Below, one piece after another: positions 8,533 to 18,662 of a stretch of 64,000 nucleotides of DNA (within the stretch, counting starts at the first letter, position 1; every line of letters begins with the position of its first letter). The DNA is from Nocardiopsis sp. CNR-923 (GTDB lineage Bacteria; Actinomycetota; Actinomycetes; Streptosporangiales; Streptosporangiaceae). Below the pieces are notes generated by a model. The model searched no databases. It saw only the letters and a list, made by a program, of their open reading frames with translations, and was not told the origin of the DNA. The stretch is taken from NCBI RefSeq assembly GCF_001942255.1, contig NZ_MKKC01000076.1, positions 62,001 to 126,000 of the forward strand. The letters run 5' to 3'. The position numbers and the translations under genes are program-made.

Positions 8533-11500
8533 TCAGTACGCCGCGAGGATCTCCTCCACCAGGGCACGGGGGTCGGCCAGGCAGCGCCAGGCGGGCACCA
8601 GAACGACGGGGTCGCCGGTGACGCGGTTGAGCGCCTCGCCCCGGACGATGAGGTGGCGCAACGCGCGGCCGTCCGGCTCCCGGTCGAGCAGGATGATCAA
8701 CCGACGGGCGGCGAAACGCACCACCAGGTCCACCGTCCACCCCTGGACGGTCTGGAGCAGGGCGACCGACGTGCCCGCGCCGCGCAGTTCGTCCACCAGG
8801 GCGTCCCTGGCCGGATCGGCCGAGGCCGCCACGTGCGTGCCCGACACCGACGTGTCCAGGTCGGCCAACGGTCCGTCGCCGCCGATCCAGTACCCCCGGT
8901 CGCCCACCGCCACGAGCCGCCGCCGCGTCCGGGTGAGCACCGACGACCACAGGTGCCCCATCCGCCGCACCCGGCGTTCGGCGATGGCGGGCGCGCCGGC
9001 CGCGAGCATCGGCGAGAGCACGGTGACGTCGACGGCGTCCCGGTCGGAGGCGAGCAGGTCGGGGCCGCCGACGCGCACGTCGTGGCGTGGCTGGCGCTGG
9101 CGGAGCTGGCGGCGGATCAGCGCCACCTGCGGCTGCGTGGGGGCCACCACCGCGATCACGTGGTCGGCGGGCAGCGTGGCGTCGAGTTCGTCCACCACCA
9201 CCGCCACCCTGTAGGCCTCGTCGCGGTTGACGTAGGACGCGCCCGGGGCCGCCTCGCACGTGCCGTGCACCTCGTGCCACTCGAAGGCGGGGCCGCCCGC
9301 CGGATCGGGGATCGAGCGCACGGCCACGCGTCCCCCGTAGCAGTGCAGCGAGGCCGCCGCGGCGAGCGGCGGGGCCGCGCCGACGTGCTCGTCCAGCCAC
9401 AGCAGCGGCGGCGCGGCCTTGTAGGCGGCCCGCAGCGCCGACCCCGCCCCGTGTCGCAGGCCCCGGTCGTCGAGCTGGTCCGCGGTCAACCCGGCGGCGG
9501 TCAGGGCCCGCCGCTCCTCGGCGGGTTCGAGCACGCTCGGCGGCCCCGGGTGGACGGGGTCCCCGAGCACGACCGCCCGGCTGGCGCGGTAGAGGGCGGG
9601 CAGCACCTCGGCGGCCCGGGTGCGCTCGGCGCCCACCACGATGACCAGGTCGTACAGGCCTGCCTGCGGCGGCAGGGCGCGGACCTGGTCGGTGCGGCAC
9701 ATCCAGGTGGGCAGGGTGTCCAGCAGGTTGGACACCCCGGGCCACCCGGTGCCGTGGTGCCAGTTGAGGGTCTCCAGACGGTTCTCGATGGCCGCCCGGC
9801 CACGCTGGAGCCGTGGCTCGGTCGCCGCGCTCAGACAGGCGGAGCTGGACCGGCGGTGGCCGGTCAGAGCGTCGGACAGTCCACCGGTCAGCTCGCCCAG
9901 CGGTGCGCAGCGGGTCCGCCGGTCGACGGCCGCCCGCCACTCGCTCTCCATCCGGGCGACGGCGCACAACCGGGCGAGGGTGTCGGGATCGGTGCCCACG
10001 CCCAGCTCGCGGCGGATGGCGGCGCGGTGCTGGAGACCGACGAAGCCGCCCGCCCCGGCGCGTTCGGCGCGGTTCAACCAGTACTCGGGACCGCCTCGCT
10101 CGGGGGTGAACAGCGCGTCGGGGTCCCAGCCTCCCGCGATGCTGCGCCCGCGCTCCTCCGCCAGCCGCGCGAGCGCGTGCCCTCCCGAGGCCATGGAGTC
10201 CATGGCCCACCACGCCCGGCGCACGCGCGCCCAGTCGCCGGCGAGGTCGGCCTGGGAGACGGCCGCACCGTCGGGGGGGTCGGGCGTGACCGGGGGCGGG
10301 GCACCGGCGTGGTCGAGGAGCAGCCGGCTGAGCTGGCGGATCTCGGCGGCGCGGTGTTCGGATCCGCCGACGCGCACGACCGGGTGCCCCGGCGCGATCC
10401 GGGCGCGCCGGGCGACCTCGGCGAGGTCGTTCTCCGAGCCCCCGCAGACCAGGACGCGCTGGCCGTTGCTGACGGCGGTGCGCACGAGGGCGTCGACCAG
10501 GTCGTGGACGCCGCTGCCGGGCGGGGTCGCCGCCACGGTGAGCTGTTCGCGCATGGCCGCGTCCAGGACCGCGTACTGGGACTGGTTGAGCGGGGTGGCC
10601 GAGACCGGGACCGACGCGCCGTCGCCCTCGTCGGGCTCCTCCGTGGCCGGGGTGGCGGCCTGGCGGGTGGCGCCGCCCACCTGCGGCCGCGGGCCGCGTC
10701 CGAGGAGGAGTTCGAGTGCGGTGCCGACGGCCGCCTCGGGGTCGAGACCGTCACGGTCGGAGGGATCGAGGTCGGCGAGCACGCCCTCGACCGAACCGGG
10801 CTCGTGGTCGTCTCCGGCGGACTGGGCGCCTGGCCCGGCCCGGAAGAGTACGGCGGTGTTGTGCGCTCCGTGCACGAGCGCGGTGGGAAGTCCGCGCGTG
10901 CCCAGGGGGTCGATGTCGTCGACCCGCTCGACCTCCAACCGGGTCAGGAGGGTGCGCACCTTGGCGGCGAGGTCGGCGACGGCGGCCGGGCGGGGCGCGG
11001 TGTCGGGCGCGCCGGCCCTCAGGCGGGCGCGGAGCTCGAACAGGTCGTCCGGGTCGTCTATCCCGAGGCGGGCGAGCAGGGCGACGTTGACGTCGGGCGG
11101 GCCGACCGCGCGGACCGCGGTCCCGTTCTCGGCACGCGATCCGGGATCGCGCGGCAGTCCGTCGAGGTCGTCCGCGGCGCGGACGCGGTGGTGAGCAGCG
11201 GGAGCGCGACGCGGTCGGCGCCCTCCCCCAGGACGACCAGCGGGTACCCGTACCGCAGTGCCTGGCCGCGCAGTCGGGCCAGGTGCAGGACGCGGGCGCC
11301 CCCGGGATGCAGGGGGACGGTGTCCTGGGCGCCGCTGAACAGGAGCTCCGGGCCGGGCGGCAGGCAGGCGCAGACGTCGGAGCCGAGGTGTTCGGCCCGC
11401 ACGACGTGGGTCTGCACACCCTCCCTGCTCAGGCAGGCACGCAGGTAGGCGAGGACGGACCCGATGTGCTCGCGGTCGATCGAGGGTTTCCACCGCGCCG

Positions 11501-11624
11501 GCGCCTCCCCCACCCCGGACCTGCCGACCCGGGTGGCGGTGGAGGGCGTTCCGGGCGCCCCCGCGACCGTTCCGGGGCCGATCGGCCCGCCGATCTGCAG
11601 TTCGTCGTCGCGCAGTGACCTCAC
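8533..11624 (-). CDS. Superfamily 1 helicase-like protein with degenerate ATPase motifs and C-terminal nuclease-like domain; frameshift near 11180
   Basis: About 1030 residues after restoring one missing G near 11180, where the chain reads LLTTASA then ADDLDGLPRD. From about residue 345 the order of segments follows DNA2/NAM7-type SF1 helicases: Q-motif LNQSQYAVLDAAM, motif I region ATPPGSGVHDL, motif II region LYDLVIVVGAERTR (about residue 660), then VVLGDPVHPG, and a motif VI-like LTRTRRRLVAVGD. The key residues are missing: Walker A has GVH instead of GKS/T, and the acidic DE of Walker B is VG. The last 100 residues (QGWTVDLVVRF to ending LADPRALVEEILAAY) resemble an MTES_1575/VSR-like nuclease module. 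Start GTG 11624 is tentative. ATP hydrolysis is probably lost; the role is unknown. It lies beside the Nei-like glycosylase. Confidence 0.65.
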
Positions 11625-11805
11625 GTCGCCCCCCGGCCCGCCTTCCCGTGATCGGGTGATTACCGCCCGCCAGCAAGGCCATTCTTGTGGATCAGCCCGA
11701 CCCAAGCCGGAGGAACCACGGAAACCGCACAGACTTTCACGCTGAGTGACTATTCGCGGAGTGGCCCGGACGGGGGCGCTCGGGCGGGAGCGGTCCGCGC
11801 GTGCG

Positions 11806-13248
11806 TCATTCGACGCCGCGCACGCGCAGGGCGATCCAGAGCTCGGCCCGGTAGTCAGGGTCGTCCAGATCCCCGGGGAGCAGGTCCCGGATCCGGGTCA
11901 TCCGGTACCGCAGGGTGTGGCGGTGGACGCCGAGCGCCTCGGCCGCGGCGTCCCACCGGCCCGCACTGGCCAGGTACGCGCGCAGCGACGCCAGCAACTC
12001 CGCGCCGGTGCGCTGGTCGCTGAGCGGTCGGAGCAGGTCCTTCGCCATGCGCGCGCCCACGGGGGTCTCCGCCATGCCGAGGAGCCCCCCGGGCAGGTCG
12101 CCGACGCGGACCACGCCGCCCTCCCCCTCCAGGGCGGCGGCCCGGGCGCGTTCGGCCTCGGCCAGGGCGGTGTCCAGGTCCGCGTACCCGCTGGGCCCGC
12201 TCACCCCGATCGGCCCGTCCAGCACGTCGCGGATCACCGCGCCCGGGGTCGCCGCCTCCGCCAGGAGCAGCGCCCGCCCCTCGTGCTCGGCGACCAGCAC
12301 CCCCGCGGGCGGGTGTCCGGCCCCGGCCGCCGCGCCGACGCCGACCACGACCGGCTCGCTGGGGAGCGCCTCGCGCAGGGGTGCCGCGCCCTCGTGCAGG
12401 GGGTCGAGCGCCCCGGCCAGCAGCGCGACCACGACGCCCTCGCCCGCGTGGACGGAGGGACCGCGACCACCGCGTTCGAGTTCGAGGGAGAGCAGCGACA
12501 CCGCCGCGTTGACCAGCGTGCGCTCGTCCGAGCCCAGCGGCCCGCCGGCCCCCACGGCCAGGTACCCGCGCGCCCGCCGTCCCGTGGCCAGGGGCTGCAC
12601 GGACACCCGCTGGCCCCCGGTCTCCACGGACGCGCTGGCGCGCACGCCCGCCTGCCTGAGCCGGGGCAACTCCGCGGCGACCACGTCCGCGTGCCTTCGG
12701 GCCGCGGCGGGCGCCGCGTGCGTGACGGCGCCGTCGCCGCCGAGCAGGAGCACCCAGGCGTGCAGGTCGCGGGCCAGCCGGTCGATGATCGAGGGCGCTC
12801 CCGCCAGTGCCGCCCGCGTCAGCTCCCGTTGCGCCGCGAAGGCCCGGGTGAGGCCCTCGTACTCCTCCTTGGCCAGCAGCCGCGAGACCTCCTTGCCCAC
12901 CGCGATGAACGGCGTCTCGCGCGCCACCTCGACGAGCGGGACACCGAACTCGGCCGCGGCCTCCCGCAGCGGCCGAGGGGTCTCCTCCAGCACGACGCCG
13001 ACCCCGAAGCCGAGCCCAGCCACGCGCCGATCGGCCAGTCGGCGGACGTAGTCGCGGTGGTCCGGCACGCTGTCGGTCCACCTGACGCCCGTGGTCAGCA
13101 CGAGTTCACCGCCCGCCAGGTACGGGGTGGGGTCGGTGAGTTCGCTGACCGCGACCCACCCGACCCGCCGGTCCAGCCGCTCCTCGCCCGTGAGCAGGCG
13201 CAGCCTCAGGCGCGGCGTCCGCAGCAGGGCGCCCAGGGTCGGGGGCAT
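11806..13248 (-). CDS. PucR-family transcriptional regulator
   Basis: A 480-residue regulator with the PucR purine-catabolism-type N-terminal domain (about residues 5-125, beginning LGALLRTPRLRLRLL). A GGDEF-like/CdaR central region follows, then a C-terminal PucR helix-turn-helix (GVHRHTLRYRMTRIRDLL, about residues 435-452). It is divergent from gabT with a 152-base gap, the usual arrangement for a regulator controlling its catabolic neighbour, so it probably responds to GABA or a related nitrogen compound. No clear palindrome was found in the shared gap apart from short repeats. The start ATG at 13248 places the conserved N-terminus immediately. Confidence 0.88.
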   Translation of the reverse strand: MPPTLGALLRTPRLRLRLLTGEERLDRRVGWVAVSELTDPTPYLAGGELVLTTGVRWTDSVPDHRDYVRRLADRRVAGLGFGVGVVLEETPRPLREAAAEFGVPLVEVARETPFIAVGKEVSRLLAKEEYEGLTRAFAAQRELTRAALAGAPSIIDRLARDLHAWVLLLGGDGAVTHAAPAAARRHADVVAAELPRLRQAGVRASASVETGGQRVSVQPLATGRRARGYLAVGAGGPLGSDERTLVNAAVSLLSLELERGGRGPSVHAGEGVVVALLAGALDPLHEGAAPLREALPSEPVVVGVGAAAGAGHPPAGVLVAEHEGRALLLAEAATPGAVIRDVLDGPIGVSGPSGYADLDTALAEAERARAAALEGEGGVVRVGDLPGGLLGMAETPVGARMAKDLLRPLSDQRTGAELLASLRAYLASAGRWDAAAEALGVHRHTLRYRMTRIRDLLPGDLDDPDYRAELWIALRVRGVE

Positions 13249-13400
13249 CCGCTCTCCCTCCGTCCGCGTGTCGCACGCCTCATTGGCGCAGCTTCATGCC
13301 CCAATTATCCACCGCGTCCATGTCTGGCCAGGTCCGCGCCGCCTAGGGTCGTGGCAGTCGGATGACACCCTCACCGAGTCCGTTCACAGGAGGCAGCCGC

Positions 13401-14738
13401 ATGGCCACGTCCGAGGTCGTCCAGTCACGTCGGATCGTCACGGAGATCCCCGGCCCGAAGAGCCGCGTGATCCAGGAGCGCCGCGAGGGCGCGGTCGCCC
13501 AGGGCGTCGGCAGTGTCCTGCCCGTCTACGTGGAGCGCGCGGGCGGCGGGATCGTCGAGGACGTCGACGGCAACGCCCTGATCGACTTCGGCTCCGGCAT
13601 CGCGGTCACCAACGTCGGCAACGCCGATCCGCGCGTCGTCGAGCGCGCCGCCGAGCAGCTCGGCCGGTTCACCCACACGTGCTTCATGGTCAACCCGTAC
13701 GAGGCGTACGTGCAGGTGTGCGAGGCGCTCAACCGCGTCACCCCGGGCGACCACGACAAGCGCTCCGTCCTGCTCAACTCCGGCGCCGAGGCGGTGGAGA
13801 ACGCGGTGAAGATCGCCCGCAGCGCCACCGGTCGCCAGGCCGTCGTCGTCTTCGACCACGCCTACCACGGCCGCACCAACCTGACCATGGGCCTCACCGC
13901 CAAGAACATGCCCTACAAGCAGGGCTTCGGGCCGTTCGCCAGCGAGATCCACCGCGTGCCGATGGCCTACCCCTACCGTTGGGCGACCGGCCCCGAGAAC
14001 TGCGGCCCCGAGGCCGCCAGGGCCGCCGTCGACCAGATCACCAAGCAGATCGGCGCCGAGAACGTCGCCGCCGTGGTGATCGAGCCGATCCAGGGCGAGG
14101 GCGGCTTCATCGAGCCGGGCGCCGGGTTCCTGCCCGCGATCGTGGACTTCTGCCGCGCCAACGGCATCGTGTTCGTCGCCGACGAGGTGCAGACCGGCTT
14201 CGGCCGTACCGGCGACCTGTTCGCCTGCGACCACGAGAGCGTCGTCCCCGACCTCATCACCACCGCGAAGGGCATCGCCGGCGGACTGCCGTTGGCCGCC
14301 GTGACCGGCCGGGCCGAGCTGATGGACGCCGTCCACGGCGGCGGCCTCGGCGGCACCTACGGCGGAAACCCGGCGGCGTGCGCCGCCGCCCTGGCCGCCC
14401 TGGAGGCCATCGAAACCGACGGCCTGGTCGAGCGCGCCCGCCGGATCGGCGAGCTGATGCTGGGGCGCCTGCGCGAGCTGGCCGCCAAGCACGACATCGT
14501 CGGCGACGTGCGCGGGCGCGGCGCGATGGTCGCGATCGAGCTGGTCAAGGACGCGGACAAGACACCCAACCCGGAGGCGCTGGGCAGGGTGCTCTCCTAC
14601 GCGCACTCCCAGGGCCTGATCCTGCTGAGCGCGGGCACCTACGGCAACGTCATCCGCATGCTGCCGCCGCTGGTGATCTCCGACGAGCTCCTGAACGAGG
14701 GGCTGGACATCCTGGACGAGGCCTTCGCCCGACTGTAG
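13401..14738 (+). CDS. gabT: 4-aminobutyrate--2-oxoglutarate transaminase
   Basis: Class III PLP aminotransferase converting GABA and 2-oxoglutarate to succinate semialdehyde and glutamate. The 445-residue product has the DEVQTGFGRTG motif near residue 260 and the Schiff-base Lys in LITTAKGIAGGLPLAAV near residue 292. The N-terminal RIVTEIPGPKSR is typical of GabT. Start ATG 13401 is set by AGGAGG eight bases upstream. It is divergent from a PucR regulator and followed by a strong terminator. No succinate-semialdehyde dehydrogenase gene lies beside it, so the next step must be encoded elsewhere, or shared with the dehydrogenase at 18.8-20.4 kb. Confidence 0.92.
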   Translation: MATSEVVQSRRIVTEIPGPKSRVIQERREGAVAQGVGSVLPVYVERAGGGIVEDVDGNALIDFGSGIAVTNVGNADPRVVERAAEQLGRFTHTCFMVNPYEAYVQVCEALNRVTPGDHDKRSVLLNSGAEAVENAVKIARSATGRQAVVVFDHAYHGRTNLTMGLTAKNMPYKQGFGPFASEIHRVPMAYPYRWATGPENCGPEAARAAVDQITKQIGAENVAAVVIEPIQGEGGFIEPGAGFLPAIVDFCRANGIVFVADEVQTGFGRTGDLFACDHESVVPDLITTAKGIAGGLPLAAVTGRAELMDAVHGGGLGGTYGGNPAACAAALAALEAIETDGLVERARRIGELMLGRLRELAAKHDIVGDVRGRGAMVAIELVKDADKTPNPEALGRVLSYAHSQGLILLSAGTYGNVIRMLPPLVISDELLNEGLDILDEAFARL

Positions 14739-14861
14739 GCGAACCGACCCCGGGGGCGTCCGACGACGCACGCCCCGCCCCGACAGCCCTGGCGGAATTC
14801 GCCCGGTCACGGCCTCGGGCGACGGGCCTGGCAGGCCCGCGTCCTCCGTGATCCCGCCACG

Positions 14862-14903
14862 GTGGCCCCGCCCGCGCGCCTCGTTGGACGCGGGCGGGGC
14901 CAC
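14862..14903. terminator. Bidirectional terminator between gabT and AsnC/Lrp gene
   Basis: A perfect 15-bp inverted repeat (14862-14876 with 14889-14903; arm GTGGCCCCGCCCGCG) with a 12-base loop between two convergent genes. Confidence 0.75.
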
Positions 14904-14935
14904 TCCCGCTTCGCGCGCCTCTGCGGCCTACACGG

Positions 14936-15424
14936 CTAGCGCGTGCCCCAGGCGTAGGTCTGCTTGCGGAGCTTGAGGTAGAGGAAGGTCTCGGTGGAGT
15001 CGACCGTGTCGACGTCCCGAATCCGCGCCAGGATCTCCAGCAGCCGGGGATCGTCCTCGGCGACCACCTCGACCAGCAGGTCGAAGGAGCCCGCGGTGAT
15101 CACCACGTACTCCACGCCCGGGATGTCGGAGATGGCGTCGGCGGCCCGGTTGAGGTCGCCGGTCGTGCGGACGCCGATCATCGCCTGCCGGTTGAAGCCC
15201 AGCATCATGGGATCGGTGACGCCGACGACCTGCACGACACCGGCCTCCAGCAGCCGTTGGACGCGCTGGCGCACCGCCGCCTCCGACAGGCCGACCAGCT
15301 TGCCGATGGACGCGTAGGACCGCCGCCCGTCCTCCTGGAGGAGTTCGATGATGCGCTTGGCCGTGTCGTCGAGGACGACGCCGTTGTTCCTGCGCGCGGG
15401 ACCGGAGTCCCCCTGGTCGGTCAC
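14936..15424 (-). CDS. Lrp/AsnC-family transcriptional regulator
   Basis: A 162-residue regulator with an N-terminal AsnC-type helix-turn-helix (YASIGKLVGLSEAAVRQRV, about residues 41-59) and a C-terminal RAM/alpha-beta sandwich domain that binds amino acids and oligomerises. Start GTG 15424 is preceded by GGAGG at a 5-base gap; the ATG two bases upstream is followed at once by a stop. It lies between gabT and a second PucR gene, so control of amino-acid or GABA/beta-alanine catabolism is a reasonable inference. Proteins of this type next to class III aminotransferases are common in actinobacteria. Confidence 0.9.
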   Translation of the reverse strand: MTDQGDSGPARRNNGVVLDDTAKRIIELLQEDGRRSYASIGKLVGLSEAAVRQRVQRLLEAGVVQVVGVTDPMMLGFNRQAMIGVRTTGDLNRAADAISDIPGVEYVVITAGSFDLLVEVVAEDDPRLLEILARIRDVDTVDSTETFLYLKLRKQTYAWGTR

Positions 15425-15578
15425 ATGATCCTCCGCTTGCTACCGCAAGAATCCGATGAATTCTGGCTTGGCGACTTAGGGAATTCGCCGCTGCGCCAGC
15501 CAACAACGACGGATTCCACGTTACTGCACGGTTGATTCCCGGTGGAAGACTTCTGCGCGAACACGCTGTCCGACCAGG

Positions 15579-17183
15579 TCAGCGCTCGTCGCGCACCGAG
15601 TCCAGGGACAACAGGGCCACGTGCAGCGACAGACACGTCTCCACGGATTCCAGGTCGGCGTCGAGGATGTTGGCGATCCGTCGCAGCCGTTCGTAGAAGG
15701 CGGGCCGCGACAGGTGGGCGCGGCTGGCGGCGAGGGCCTTGTTGCGGCCCGCGCCCAGGTAGCACCGCAGCATGGCGGTGAGGTCGTCGCCGTGCCGGGC
15801 GTCGTGGTCCAGTAGCGGGCCCAGTTCACGCTCGACGTAGGTCTGGAGCCGCTCGTCGTCGCGGAACAGGTGCAGCAGCCCGCGCAGGTGCAGATCGGGC
15901 AGGCGGTAGAAGGGCCGCTGGTCGTTCTGGCGCACGGCCACGTCGCCGACCTGCCGCGCTTCCAGGAACGACCGCCGCACCTCCCGGATGCCGTCCGCCG
16001 AGGAGCCCACGGCCAGCACGGCCGCGTCCCCGGTGGTGTGCCGCACCCGCTCGGCGAGCATGTGCAGGGTCGGTTCCAACCGCTGCTTGCTCGACAGCGG
16101 CAGCAGGATGCCCACCCTCAGGTCGTCGAGTGAGCCGACCAGCGCTGGCAGCCGCAGCTCGCGGCAGGCGCGCGCGGCGCCCTCCGCGGTGTCCGACAGC
16201 CGCGCCTGGGCCGCCAGCCCGGTCCCGCTCTCGCGCAGCCGCAGGACCAGTCCGACCAGCTCGCGCTCCTTGAGCGGCACCCCGACCGCCCGGGCCCGGA
16301 CCAGCGCCTCCTCGGGGTCGGAGTAGGCGCGGTCGATGATGCCGGAGATGATCGTTCGGTGCGTCTGGCGCTCCAGGCTCTCCTGGTGGCGTTCGAGCAG
16401 GCGGCCGAGGGCCAGCGTGGTGGCGGCGCGTTCGATGAGCATGCTCTGGCGCTGGGTGGGCTTGGCGCCCGCGATGAGGATCAGGCGGCCCCAGTCCTGA
16501 CCGCGCGCCCCGACCGTGGTGACCAGCCAACCGGTGCTGGGCGCGTGGACGGTGTGGCTGCCCGAGCGGATCGCGCGCGACCGGCTCTCCCAGGAGGTGA
16601 GCAGCGTGCCGGGGTCCTCGCCGTTGAGGTCGCAGGCCAGCACCTGGTGGGTGAGGTTCTCCAGCACCACGGGGCACCCGGACAGCTGGGCGACCTCGTG
16701 CAGGATCTGGGCGGTGTCGGCGCCCTCCACCGAGAGCTGGGTGAAGACCGAGTGCAGCTTCTCCGACTCGCGCAGCTCCTCCAGTTGCTCGTTGACCACC
16801 CGGATGTGCACGGCCTCGGTGATCTCCACGAACCGCGCCTCGCGGTCGAGCAGGACGACGGGGACCCCGGCGTCGCGTGCGGCGTCCAGGAAGGCGGGCG
16901 GGAGTTCGGCGTGGTACTTGCGGCCGAGTTCGACCGCGATGCCGCTGACCCCGGCGGCGGCGAGGTCGTCGATGTAGCGCCGCAGGGCGTCGGGGTCGTC
17001 GGGCATGGCGATGCCGGTGCTGAGCACCAGCTCACCGCCGCGCAGCAGGTGGGCCAGGTCGGTGACCTCGGCGATGTGCACCCAGCGCACGGGGACGTCC
17101 AGACGGTCGGAACCGACCACGACGCGTGGGCGCGCACGTTTGAGTGCGGGCAGTTCGAGGACCTCGGCGAGAGTGGGAAGCAC
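15579..17183 (-). CDS. PucR-family transcriptional regulator (second copy)
   Basis: A 534-residue regulator whose N-terminal PucR domain begins PTLAEVLELPALKRAR. A long central region includes KLHSVFTQLSVEG and a GGDEF-like/CdaR segment. The C-terminal HTH_30 region is at about residues 480-530 (ASRAHLSRPAFYERLRRI). It differs clearly from the PucR protein at 11.8-13.2 kb, so this is not a recent duplication. It is divergent from the aminotransferase-mmsA pair, with a perfect 15-bp palindrome in the 183-base gap, and probably controls those genes. Start GTG 17183 puts the conserved domain at the N-terminus. Confidence 0.87.
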   Translation of the reverse strand: MLPTLAEVLELPALKRARPRVVVGSDRLDVPVRWVHIAEVTDLAHLLRGGELVLSTGIAMPDDPDALRRYIDDLAAAGVSGIAVELGRKYHAELPPAFLDAARDAGVPVVLLDREARFVEITEAVHIRVVNEQLEELRESEKLHSVFTQLSVEGADTAQILHEVAQLSGCPVVLENLTHQVLACDLNGEDPGTLLTSWESRSRAIRSGSHTVHAPSTGWLVTTVGARGQDWGRLILIAGAKPTQRQSMLIERAATTLALGRLLERHQESLERQTHRTIISGIIDRAYSDPEEALVRARAVGVPLKERELVGLVLRLRESGTGLAAQARLSDTAEGAARACRELRLPALVGSLDDLRVGILLPLSSKQRLEPTLHMLAERVRHTTGDAAVLAVGSSADGIREVRRSFLEARQVGDVAVRQNDQRPFYRLPDLHLRGLLHLFRDDERLQTYVERELGPLLDHDARHGDDLTAMLRCYLGAGRNKALAASRAHLSRPAFYERLRRIANILDADLESVETCLSLHVALLSLDSVRDER

Positions 17184-17310
17184 CCTGCCATTCTAGGACG
17201 CACTGTCAGGAGCAGGACGCTGGCGCCTTACACCCTGCACGCACGGCCCGTGCCCTGACCACGGCAAGCGCGACACGAGTTCGGCCTTACACGTCGTAAC
17301 ACCGACCGGC

Positions 17311-17325
17311 ATGTTGTCAACATGG
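17311..17325. promoter_or_regulatory. Perfect palindrome between divergent PucR and aminotransferase genes
   Basis: CATGTTGTCAACATG is a perfect 7-1-7 inverted repeat 41 bases before the aminotransferase ATG. Position and symmetry suggest an operator, most simply for the divergently encoded PucR protein. The regulator is inferred. Confidence 0.5.
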
Positions 17326-17366
17326 TGATCCTGGTCATCCGCCGGGGGCACGGAGAGACTGGGGGC

Positions 17367-18662
17367 ATGTCGGAACTTCTCTCGCGCCACCGCGCGGTCA
17401 TGCCCTCCTGGTTGCCCCTCTACTACGAGTCCCCCCTGGAGATCGTCAGCGGGAAGGGGTCCCGCGTCACGGACGCCGACGGCCGCACCTATCTCGACTT
17501 CTTCACGGGCATCGTGACCAACATGATCGGCTACGACGTGGCCGAGGTCCGCGAGGCCGTGGAGCGGCAGATCGCCAAGGGCGTCGTGCACACCTCCACC
17601 CTGTACCTCATCCGCGGCCAGGTCGAACTGGCGGAGAAGATCGCCCGGCTGTCCGGCATCCCCGACGCCAAGGTCTTCTTCACCAACTCCGGGACCGAGG
17701 CGAACGAGACCGCCCTGCTCCTGGCCACCTACGCGCGCGGTAGCGACGAGGTGCTCGCCATGCGCGGCAGCTACCACGGCCGCTCGTTCGGCACCGTGGC
17801 CGTGACCGGCAACCGGGGCTGGAAGAACTCCTCGCTGTCGCCGCTCAACGTGCACTACCTGCACGGCACCGACCGCGGCGCCCCTGCCTTTCGCGGTATG
17901 TCGGAGAAGGAGTACGTCACGGCCTGCGTCGCCGACCTGCGCGACGTCCTGGACACCACGGCGCCCAACGTCGCGTGCCTGATCGCGGAGCCGATCCAGG
18001 GCGTGGGCGGCTTCGCGATGCCGCCGGACGGCCTGTACGCCGCCTACCAGGAGGTCCTCGACGAGCACGGCATCCTGTTCGTCGCGGACGAGGTCCAGAC
18101 GGGGTGGGGCCGCACCGGATCGAGCTTCTTCGGGATCGGCAACCACGGCGTCACGCCCGACGCGATGACCTTCGCCAAGGGGCTCGGCAACGGCTTCGCG
18201 GTGGGCGGCGTCGTGGCGCGCGGCGACCTGATGGACCGCCTGCACGCCCTGGGCGTGGCGACGTTCGGCGGCAACCCGGTCTCGATGGCGGCTGCCGGAG
18301 CGACCCTGGACTACGTGCTGGAGCACGACCTCCAGGGCAACGCGCTGCGCCAGGGCGCGCTGGTCATCGACGGTCTGCGCCCGCTGACCGACCTGCCGAG
18401 CGTCTCCGACGTGCGCGGCAAGGGTCTGATGTTCGCCGTGGAGATGGTCGACCCGGACACGGGAGCCCCCTCCGCGGAGCTGGCCGGTCGGGTCCTGGAG
18501 GGAACGCGTGAGCGCGGGCTGCTGGTCGGCAAGGGCGGCGTGCACGGCAACGTGCTGCGGATGGCGCCGCCGCTGACCCTGTCCGCCGACGAGGCGGCCG
18601 AGGGGCGGGACCTGCTCCTGGACGCGGTGCGCGCGGTCGACGCGGAGGCGTCCGAGGCCTGA
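17367..18662 (+). CDS. Class III aminotransferase, probably beta-alanine/3-aminoisobutyrate:pyruvate type (AGXT2-like)
   Basis: PLP aminotransferase of 431 residues. The Schiff-base Lys is in AMTFAKGLGNGFAVGG (about residue 270) and the cofactor motif DEVQTGWGRTG lies near residue 240. The N-terminus (PLYYESPLEIVSGKGSRV) resembles AGXT2-like and omega-amino-acid transaminases more than GabT. It is followed 180 bases later by a methylmalonate-semialdehyde-type dehydrogenase. Together the two would take beta-alanine or 3-aminoisobutyrate to a semialdehyde and then to acetyl- or propionyl-CoA, as in reductive pyrimidine and valine breakdown. Start ATG 17367 follows GGAGAG. Exact substrate cannot be read from sequence; taurine or 2,4-diaminobutyrate enzymes are less likely alternatives. 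Confidence 0.82.
   Translation: MSELLSRHRAVMPSWLPLYYESPLEIVSGKGSRVTDADGRTYLDFFTGIVTNMIGYDVAEVREAVERQIAKGVVHTSTLYLIRGQVELAEKIARLSGIPDAKVFFTNSGTEANETALLLATYARGSDEVLAMRGSYHGRSFGTVAVTGNRGWKNSSLSPLNVHYLHGTDRGAPAFRGMSEKEYVTACVADLRDVLDTTAPNVACLIAEPIQGVGGFAMPPDGLYAAYQEVLDEHGILFVADEVQTGWGRTGSSFFGIGNHGVTPDAMTFAKGLGNGFAVGGVVARGDLMDRLHALGVATFGGNPVSMAAAGATLDYVLEHDLQGNALRQGALVIDGLRPLTDLPSVSDVRGKGLMFAVEMVDPDTGAPSAELAGRVLEGTRERGLLVGKGGVHGNVLRMAPPLTLSADEAAEGRDLLLDAVRAVDAEASEA

Noticed and set aside
6835..11448. A 1537-codon open frame on the plus strand.
   Set aside because: It is the antisense shadow of the SF1-like and glycosylase genes; its composition (Arg/Gly/Pro rich) and lack of any family segment are typical of high-GC mirror frames.
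13249..13400. ATTGG...CCAAT and CTGGCCAG repeats between the first PucR gene and gabT as operator.
   Set aside because: Short arms and common-word content; not distinguishable from chance in this composition.
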